From assembly GCF_964199755.1 (NCBI RefSeq), contig NC_133896.1:97402200-97466199 (forward strand): DNA of 64,000 nt, read 5' to 3'. The DNA comes from Larus michahellis (Eukaryota; Chordata; Aves; Charadriiformes; Laridae). Position 1 is the stretch's first letter. Every line of letters starts with the position of its first letter. The notes under the pieces are model-generated. The model was not told the DNA's origin. It searched no databases and saw nothing but the letters and a program-made list of their open reading frames with translations. Below are positions 1 through 64,000 of this stretch, piece by piece. The position numbers and the translations under genes were made by a program.

Positions 1-960
1 GGCCCGCCCGCCGCCCTCTTTCCCCTTCTCTCCCGTCGAGTTTCCCGAGAAGCGGCGCGCAGCTCCCTTCCCCTCAGGGCGGCAGGCGAGGGGACACCTT
101 GAGCGACTCCCGCCGCGGGGGGTTGTCCCGCAGGGGGCCCGGCGAAGCCGTTACCTCTCGCATCCCTCGTCCAGGTCCTCGCAGTCGCAGCAGCACGCCG
201 CCAGGTGGTTCCTCTCCCCCCTCCGGTCCACGTACTCGCAGCAGCAGAGGGGCTCCTCCATCGCCGCCACCCTTCCCTCAACCGCCGCCGCCCTTCTCCC
301 CTCAGCCTCAACCGCCGGCCGGGCCCGGGACGCGGCGCGCGCGGCAGCCGCCCCGCCCCCCTCCGCTCCCCTCCCTCCCAGCCGCAGGTGCCTCGAGCCC
401 GCCGCCGCCGCCACCTCCTCCACCACAGAGGTCCCGCCCCCTCCGGCGGAGCCCGGCCGCCATTGGCCGAGCGTCCCCCGGGCGCGGAGGTGTGCGGGGA
501 TGGGGGCGGGAGGGGGTGAGGGACACCCCCCCCACCACCCATCCACCTGACGGGGGAACGGCCCAATGCCTGCGCGGGAGGGGCGGGGCTGGCCGTGACG
601 CGACGGCACCTGGCTTAAAGGGGACAGCGCAACAGGTGGCGGCTGGGGCGCGGCGGGCGGCCCCGCCGCCCCCTCCGCAGTCGGGGACACACACGCGACC
701 AGGCCGCCATCAGCCTTCCTGCTCCCCGGGGTCGGGAAAGTTTCCTACAGAGCATAAGGGGTGTCCCCCACTGCGGGTGTTTGAACCTGCTCCGTCCCAG
801 GACCCGCCCTGCATTTCGGGGGCTGAGGCAGCCGCACAGGAACTCACACACCCTCACCACGCACCGCGGGCAGCTGCCGGAGGAACCCAACGCCGCTGCT
901 GGCACCACCGAGCACCCCCGCAGGGGCCAGCACTACCCAAGCCGGCAGGGGGAGGGCCCT
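1..960 (-). promoter_or_regulatory. ZDHHC23: CpG island and promoter of ZDHHC23
   Basis: The block is very GC- and CpG-rich and drops sharply to AT-rich sequence after about 960. It covers the first ZDHHC23 exon and the region upstream of it. On the minus strand a CCCCTTTAA element (complement of 615-623) could serve as a weak TATA-like box, which would place the transcription start near 585 and give a 5' UTR of about 320 bases. Long open frames on both strands here are explained by the lack of AT-rich stop codons. Confidence 0.7.
155..261 (-). CDS. ZDHHC23: ZDHHC23 first coding exon (partial gene)
   Basis: This is the first coding exon of a ZDHHC23-like palmitoyltransferase, a multipass membrane enzyme that attaches palmitate to cysteines of target proteins. 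The exon encodes 35 codons plus two bases. It contains the cysteine-rich pieces EPLCCCEY and DCEDLDEGC, which I recognise from the N-terminus of vertebrate ZDHHC23. It ends at a GT donor (GTAACG), and the rest of the gene, including the DHHC domain, lies off the left edge. I chose the ATG at 261-259 because the ZDHHC23-like sequence begins directly after it. The frame stays open upstream to an ATG at 690, but that part is low-complexity Pro/Ala/Gly/Arg sequence from the CpG island and is probably 5' UTR or promoter. Mammalian ZDHHC23 has a somewhat longer N-terminus, so the exact start is uncertain. Confidence 0.85.
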
Positions 961-1560
961 TGCCCCTGCTTTTAGTTTTTATTATTTTCATCTTCCTTCT
1001 CCAGACCCACTCAGAATGAGCCCAGGGCCAGAAGAAAAAGGTGTTTCATCATCAGCCACCGAGAACTGAAGAGCAGCCCCTGAGGGAGGGGAAAATACCA
1101 AGGGCTGAAATTTCTCTGGGAGAGCTGGAAACATATGGCAGGAGGCAGCCTGCCAAAGCTGGCAGCATGCGGGAGAGATGTAGCAAGGAGGTGGCAAGCA
1201 TTTTCCTGTTTAGTTAATTAATCTTAAAAATACTCATCCTTAACGATGGTGACTTGTTTTACAAAGTCCCCATGGCTAAAAAAAGCACGTAAATATCCTG
1301 TGGCTGTGAAACCACTAACCTGCTCTTTTTCTCCAAAACACTCTTCCGTTGATGGTCATTTTTCAAGTTGACATAAAAAGCTACAATTTCATTCGAGACA
1401 AGCCCAGCTCTCTCCAAAATGTGCAGATCCGTTAACCGGCAGCACAAGTGCCCTGGCTCACTCACCACGGGATTTGAGAGCTCCGCACTCTTCCCAAGCG
1501 AGACTCCGCTGCCATCCCTGTGTCCTGGGGCAACACATCACCAGGCTACAGGAATGCAGA
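961..1560. other. Short intergenic gap between GRAMD1C end and ZDHHC23 promoter
   Basis: AT-richer unique sequence with no recognisable gene or repeat. It separates the GRAMD1C poly(A) site (near 1,565) from the ZDHHC23 CpG island. Confidence 0.5.
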
Positions 1561-1564
1561 ACCC

Positions 1565-1723
1565 AACTTACTTCTGTCCAGAAACCTTTATTCCGTGCAG
1601 TTTTTGAGCCAAATAGTAAAGAGTCCGAAGGTGACAGTTACAATCCCCACCCCGCAAGTCCTCACACACACACGCGCACATCTCTTCTTCCGACGTCTTG
1701 AACAGAAAAAACTGATGTGGGTA
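1565..1723 (-). other. GRAMD1C: GRAMD1C 3' UTR
   Basis: Minus-strand sequence between the stop codon (1,724-1,726) and the expected cleavage site about 20 bases past the AATAAA signal at 1,587-1,592. It includes a short ACACAC tract on the plus strand near 1,665-1,680. The UTR is short (about 160 bases) if this signal is the one used. Confidence 0.6.
1587..1592 (-). terminator. GRAMD1C: Canonical AATAAA poly(A) signal of GRAMD1C
   Basis: The plus strand reads TTTATT, giving AATAAA on the minus strand about 130 bases past the stop codon. GU-rich minus-strand sequence follows at about 1,530-1,560, as expected for a cleavage/polyadenylation site. Confidence 0.65.
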
Positions 1724-58172
<56,449 letters not shown>

Positions 58173-58175
<3 letters not shown>

Positions 58176-58247
58176 GGAGGGGGGCGAGGGCGGCGCGGCG
58201 GCCACTAACTGCCTCAGCGGGGCGCACGGCGGGGCCGCGGCCGCCAT
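58173..58247 (-). CDS. GRAMD1C: GRAMD1C exon 1 (coding part; start codon ambiguous)
   Basis: The minus strand reads CCTCC-ATG followed directly by the donor GTAAGC. The last three bases of exon 1 (58,175-58,173) are therefore an ATG in phase with exon 2, giving a protein that begins Met-Glu-Val-His. A second in-frame ATG at 58,247-58,245 would add 24 residues rich in Ala and Pro. That upstream ATG overlaps a TTTAAA box and may not be transcribed. I favour the junction ATG, because human GRAMD1C also begins Met-Glu; this is inference. Confidence 0.65.
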
Positions 58248-59113
58248 TTAAAGGGGCAGGCGCCGGCCGGGCCGCCGACCCGAGAGGCGGTTGCCAAGGG
58301 CGAGCGGTGGCTGCCTGAGGAGGGCAAAGGCGTGAGGGCGGCGGCGCCTCCGTTCCCTCTCCTCGCTGAGGGGAGGCCCCCTTGGCGGCTTCCAGAAGGG
58401 CTAATTTACGAAGCCTCGGAAAGTTTTAGCAAGGAAAAAACTCTTGGCTGCGGGGAGGTGGAAGGGGGATGGGGCCTCCGCTGCCTCCAGCCTGAGGGAA
58501 AGCCCCGCCGCCCTCCCCTTGCGCCCAGCCCCGGCAGCTGATTAAACAGCGTCTGGGCAGCAAAAGCGGTTCCTAAATCTAACTGGGGGCGGGCGGGGGG
58601 GCAGGTTTGGGGTTCCGTGAAAAACACCGCCGAGAGCCCGCTCCAGGGGGACACCTAGGGGGAGAGAGGGGAAGGGGAAGGGAACGGGAACCCTCTGCTG
58701 GGTGCTCTTGAGGTGCCCCGGGTTCGGCCGCTCGCAAGCATGGCCGCTGTGACAAGCCTTGAGGGGCCGGCTGGGGCCAGACCCCGCGTCCCCAGGCCGT
58801 GCAGGGAGTGAGGTGGGATAAAGGCAGTCGCTGGTGGGGGGCTCCTCTGAGGGAACCCGGGCTCTTGGCGTTAAACTGCTGCTGAGCAGCACCCGGTGGT
58901 TTCTGCCCAGGCTGTGGGCACCCCGGGGGTTTGAAATGCCGGGCTCCGAGTCAGGCAGCGCCAGGCCGTGCCCCTCAATTCAGGGGACACAAGCAGAGCG
59001 GTGACGGCTTGCACATTTGTGCCCTCGGGTCACCTCGCAGGGAAAAGAAGAGCCCCGTGAGGTGGAAAGAAGTCTCCACTTTGCTGGGAGGCTGGCTGGT
59101 AGATGATGGAAAA

Positions 59114-59131
59114 GGATGGATGGATGGATGG
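59114..59131. repeat. Short (GGAT)n microsatellite
   Basis: Four GGAT units plus GG in intergenic sequence upstream of GRAMD1C. Confidence 0.85.
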
Positions 59132-61527
59132 CCAAGGGACGGAGGAGTAGAGCAGCCTGGTGTGGCAGGGCTGTTTCTTCCTGCTCTTCGTTTTCTCTCA
59201 CCGCTTCCCCAGAAAGTGGGTTGAGGCTCCCCCTGAAGGGACATCTCTGGGCCCTGTGATATCTGCCTGCCTAATACATTAGTAAAGGTGCCAGAAGTCC
59301 CAGTGGCTGACGTCACCTCCCAGTTGTTGGCCCAGGCAGGACAGCTTTAACACCGTCGACTCTGAGTGTCCAAAATTTACAAGAAAGTGTAAAAATCAGT
59401 GTGTGTTTCATTTCATTTTTGTTGCTTGCTTCCTTGATTTGGACCTCTGAAACACAATTTTTTCAAGCTTTTCTCAGCAACTCTCAGGGGACCAGTTTAC
59501 CTTGCTTTTTGTCCAAAAACTCAGATTCTCTCTCAATCATATTGGGTTATCCAAGTGGGAGAAGCTTCCTGTTCAACCGATGGCTGCCAGCAAAAAAACC
59601 CTTTGTATTCCCTCAGTTAAAAGCTGGCTGACCTTACAGTTTCACTCAGGCACGTCCTATTTAATGGACAAGGGAACTGCTGTTACAGGATGAAGTGAAA
59701 TGAACATAAACAGCATTTGCAGGAGCAACAGTAGTATGTCTGTGACAACACACTTGAAGTTTTTTTTAGAAAAACACCAAATACTTGGGTTTAAATCAGA
59801 CAGTGTTTGGAATGCCTTTGGTCCTGCTCCATCTTCCCACACTGACTTCTCTGACACGCAGTCACGGCCAGTACTCTAAGCCAGTAACTTCGTCCCAGTT
59901 GCTCTTTTGTCTGCCAGGTGCCTTTGACTCTACTGGTTATCCCCTCCTCGAACCCTTGATTGTTTTTGACTCCTCTAACTTTCTCCTTTCATAGATTTTT
60001 ATTTTTTCTTTGCTGACTAACACTATGGCGGTACTTCCTTCAGAAGACCCTCACAATCTACCTTCCAGCTTTCTACTGAAGTGCTATATTGCTCTGCAGT
60101 TGGTCCCAGTTATCTTCTTAATATATAGTTTACTTTGGAGTGATTCCTTCCTGGTAATCCCAGGTCTTCCCTTTCTCCCAACCCATTTCAAACAGAGAAG
60201 AAATATTTGCCTTTTACATTCTTTTAGCCATACTCCCTCTAGACTATCCTGCTTTTGCTGATACAGGTGTGACCACATCAAAGCTAGAGCAACAAGTGGT
60301 CACCCAAGGAAAAGGGTTTTCTTCTTGACTTTGCTCTGTCACCAGATTTTTGCAAATCAGATGTGGAATTTCTTGAAACTGTTGTACAGCATCCACATGC
60401 AAAGATGCAGATCACAGAATTTATTAAAAGTGTATTCAAGAAAGCCGTATGGCAGTAGCATGATGACAGATTTCCTCATAGTGTGATGGGGGCTTTTGGG
60501 GGGTCCTTTTTGCTTTCAAATATGAATAAAAGCAGAAATACTCGTGCCTCTCAGCTGAATTGTGCTTTGTGTTTTAACAGATGTGGAATTCAGTCCTTAC
60601 TCGATGCTCAAGTACAATTCCATTATCTGAAGAGTCCTAAAGATAAGCAAAATCACTAGATAAAGCCAGCAGGTTTTTGGAAACGTGTGCCATAGTCCCT
60701 AATCCCATTCCTGAGGGAAAAGGAGTTGGCCAGCTATCCAGGGCGGCATGTGCTCGGTACAGTGGTGGCACTGCTTGGCAAGGCTGGATGCTACAGGTTT
60801 GGGACTGCTGGAGCTCTTCCCACAAAGCAGTGCTGTGTAGGTACCTGTGTGTAAACCCGGACTTCCCGTTCCAGAGCCCACCTGCTGGTTTTGCAGATAG
60901 GCCGTCTGCTTTAGCGGTTTTCCCCTCCACCCTGGTGGCGTAGATGTGCTTTACTTCAATGGAGTTTAAGTAATCAACTTTTGGTGAAACGGGATTGGTT
61001 CTGCACTGGAAAAAAATACTTTGGGGAATGCATTTTACCTATAAACACCATGTGCATATAGCCACAAAGATATTTAATTCCTATAACTTCCTTTCATGGT
61101 AAATTAGAATGACAGGAGTCCGGCTGCTCAGAAAATCAAGCCAATGCTCTTTCTCATCTCCACTAGGGAGGGGGTTCAGCAGAAGAGAGGTCTCCTTTTG
61201 AGTATCTGGCTATTCTGTACTCAGCCCAAAGCTCTGGTTTATACAAGGCCAAAGCAAAAAACAACAGATTATCTTCCCTCTGCTCTCTGAGCATTTTCGG
61301 CATCTTCTCTGGGAGAGATCAGAACAGCCCCCGGGAACTCATTGTTGTCACTTCAAAGGTGGCTGTCATCCAGGCAGCAGGCAGAGCACTGTGAGCTCGA
61401 AGCTGTGGTAACTTTAGTAAGTGTGACATTCACTGGGCAGAATGTGAGGTCCTGTTGCAATAACGCACATATTTTTTTGCCCGTACTACCGGAGGGAGAG
61501 ACGGTGAGGCCATATACTTCAGCAACT

Positions 61528-61594
61528 ATGAGCCAGCACATTGGGAAGCTCTGTAGATCTGCTGTGTCTTCATTCCTCCTCTATTTGCTGACGG
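61528..61594 (+). other. Signal-peptide-like first exon candidate (unverified)
   Basis: An ATG begins MSQHIGKLCRSAVSSFLLYL and ends after LTG in phase 1 at a strong donor (ACGG|GTGAGT). Signal exons ending in phase 1 are typical of immunoglobulin-type receptors, but I found no Ig-like exon in the next 2.4 kb. It may be chance. Confidence 0.15.
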
Positions 61595-64000
61595 GTGAGT
61601 ACTAAACCGCCTTCCTTAATTAGAAGAAATATAGCTTATTCCTAGAGCTTGGCTGGAGAGGTTCTCTTCCTTTTTTTCAATACACAACTTTCCACTGAGG
61701 GCTTCCTCAGGATGCGGGAAAACTGTTTCTAGTATTGTGCACTGCATTAAAGCATACTTTTCCTTATAGATACATTCATGTTTAGCTAATAGAAATGTTC
61801 AGAAAGAGTATGTTTGCTTGTCTTTCAAGAAGAAAGGCTGTGTATCATCATTGCTAGAAGCTTCATTTCTATTTTGGTTCTCTGAGGTATTAGCAACCGG
61901 TTATCATCACAAGGTAGTTATTCATGTCCATTTGCGAAAGCCAACCTCAGCACAGGGCAAAAGTCATATAAATTAAGATAAGTAATGTGCAGTCATTGAT
62001 CACTTAATCATAGACAACTGGGAGCTGGATACGGCTTGTATAGCACCCTCATGGCACCATCTGAGTGTGAAGTTGAGCTCTAAAGCCCACAAAACCATGC
62101 GAAAGACAGTCATTCCAGCATGAGAGGGTTTTTATGTGTGGGTTGGAAATTGAGCCCTATTTGCCCTCAACGTCTCCTCTATCTATTGAGTGCGAACAAA
62201 GGAGAGGAGGCTCAACTGGAAAGATCAAATTTTGCACTGACTTCCACCCACCGTTTTGGTTCCCTCATACTGTTGGCAGCTGGCAGAAGCAGCTTGCAGG
62301 GTTGCTCGGGTTTACTTGGCACCAAAGAGCAAGTTAGATGCTCCAGGACTGGAGGAGAGCACAGGTGTATTTTATTCTTTCCTTTTGTCACCCCACCTCC
62401 TCTCTCCTGCCTTGTGTATTTCTCATTCACAGCCAACGATATGGCTGTACATGGGAAAGTATCAACCTGCAGATGACGTAAAGGGGAGGCTGATGGCTTA
62501 GTAGGTGCCCTATTAATACTGGCAAATGTGGAGCACATTGTCACATTACAGAAGTCCCAGAGAGCTTTCTCCCCTCATGGTTGAAAACTGGCCATGAACT
62601 ACCGACTTCATATGACAATGACCTATTAGATCATCTAATCATTTTTCCAGGTCAAGACAAGATCATCCGTGCTGTATTTCTCTGTGCTCTGTCTAGCTCA
62701 AGTGCTTTCACCAAAAATCCTTTCATTCCTCTCCATCGGGAACTAAGCCCTACAACCCGCATGACAGGGGACCTACACATCACTCTGCTAATGAAGCGAT
62801 TGACGTAAAAAGAGCTTTGAAGCAGAATCAACAAGGCATTTGGCATGGTATGCTCCCAGATGCCAATATGATAAGGGCATTGTGTATTTGAATACCAGTG
62901 AACTAGTATGTTCCAGTTTTGCAACCTTACAAAAGAAAAAGAAAGAAATGAAGAAAGAAAAATAGAGGCTATGCTGTGACCTTCTCAGTGGAGCCCCCAG
63001 ACAGAGCTGGGATGAAACAATACAATCCTCTTGCATTTTTGATTTTCCTAACTAGCTGTAAGTTACATGATATGTATTGAATCAAAGATGTGGGATAACA
63101 CAGATGACAAGGCCAGTTATTTCATAGTAGGAGGTGCAAATAAAACTCACGATGAACAGATGCAACATCAAAGCACATTGTTCCTGCCCAGTTATGTTCA
63201 CTGTGCCACTTAGTGACTGTGTAAAAACAATACCTTTTACATCACTAAAAGGAATAAAAATTATAATTGTGTTGCAAGAGGTGTACATGGGGAGACTGGA
63301 ATAGCTGTAGTGGAGAAGAAATTCTGCGACCTTTCCTTGAAAAGAAGGTTGCAGTAGCACGTACTGATCTAGCTAAAGCAGCAGTATCCAGTGGAGGTCA
63401 TGGTGGATGAACAGAGATTTAAAACAACCAAACATATCACATCAGAATATTTAATACACAAAGATGGTAATATGTCAAGGTACCATCAGCTTTGTCAAGT
63501 ATTTCAAGTATACTTTGTACTTCGTCAAAGTACCTTGTCAAGATACTTCAACTTTTATGACTGCTGCATTGATACACTGTTATCTAATTGGAAAGGGAAA
63601 ATCTGGACCTCACATTCCCCCGAGTAACTCCAGTGGAGTCATCGGTAAGATGATGTATGAGCATGAGAATAATATTTCATCCGGTATCTTTAATAAGGAC
63701 TAGTAATTTTAGGGGACTGGAACCAGAACTACAATAATATTTGGATTCCTAATTCTCAGGCATCCAGTTCCCATGGATTGGTGTTCCAGTTACAAGGCCC
63801 AAAATTTTTACTCTGAGGTAAAAGCACAGAGCACCAAACAGCTCTGAAGGGTTTTTCACATGCTTTGTTGTTGCCTAGTTTCATACCAAACTTGTATTTT
63901 ATATATTTTTGCATCCATGAGTTATTTCTTGTCCGATATTTAAACTGTGAGCTCTGTAGCCCATCCTTTTATAAGGCACCTAGAACATCAGGGCCCTGCT

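Larger units (their letters stand above)
59061..64000. other. Intergenic region upstream of GRAMD1C
   Basis: Mostly AT-rich unique sequence with one microsatellite and one imperfect palindrome at 63,473-63,551. From synteny ATP6V1A is expected further right on the same strand, but I could not find any of its coding sequence here. Confidence 0.5.

Noticed and set aside
262-690. In-frame N-terminal extension of ZDHHC23 starting at ATG 690
   Set aside because: The extra residues are compositional and unlike the ZDHHC23 N-terminus I recall; they probably lie in promoter or 5' UTR.
62641-62810. Possible receptor V-type end (RAVFLCAL) downstream of the signal-like exon
   Set aside because: No matching upstream cysteine/tryptophan pair or acceptor in the right phase; chance resemblance.

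Overview
The window looks like avian (neognath bird) nuclear DNA. The main evidence is five chicken-repeat-1 (CR1) LINE fragments with the typical bird 3' end, long introns with consensus GT/AG sites, and GC-rich CpG-island promoters at gene starts. I could not determine the species.

Almost the whole window is one gene on the minus strand, GRAMD1C (Aster-C). It encodes an ER-anchored sterol-transfer protein of ER-plasma membrane contact sites. I could reconstruct all 18 coding exons, from the start codon at 58,173-58,175 to the stop at 1,724-1,726. Every junction has GT/AG and every phase fits, giving an unbroken protein of 648 residues (672 if an upstream in-frame ATG is used). Domain order is an acidic N-terminus, the GRAM domain (exons 3-6), a variable linker (7-9), the VASt/ASTER sterol-binding domain (10-13), an arginine-rich stretch (14), one membrane segment (15-16) and a short C-terminal helical tail (16-18). 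Its CpG-island promoter lies at about 57.6-59.0 kb and its poly(A) signal at 1,587-1,592.

About 1.3 kb beyond the GRAMD1C poly(A) site, on the same strand, is the first coding exon of ZDHHC23, a DHHC palmitoyltransferase, inside a second CpG island (1 to about 960). The gene continues off the left edge. GRAMD1C followed by ZDHHC23 in the same orientation matches the order I recall from human 3q13.31.

Region by region: 1-960 is the ZDHHC23 exon and promoter; 960-1,560 is a short intergenic gap; 1,565-58,220 is GRAMD1C with 17 introns; 58,260-64,000 is intergenic, with no gene I can support beyond one weak plus-strand signal-peptide-like exon. The introns hold the CR1 fragments (all with their sense strand on minus), homopolymer runs, one 0.28-kb direct duplication, one 42-bp tandem duplication, an intragenic CpG island at 25.26-25.8 kb that may be a second promoter, and one orphan exon-like open segment at 43.8-44.0 kb. 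I found no rRNA, tRNA, CRISPR or prokaryotic features. No clearly new biological system is visible; the most interesting leads concern alternative starts and splicing of GRAMD1C.
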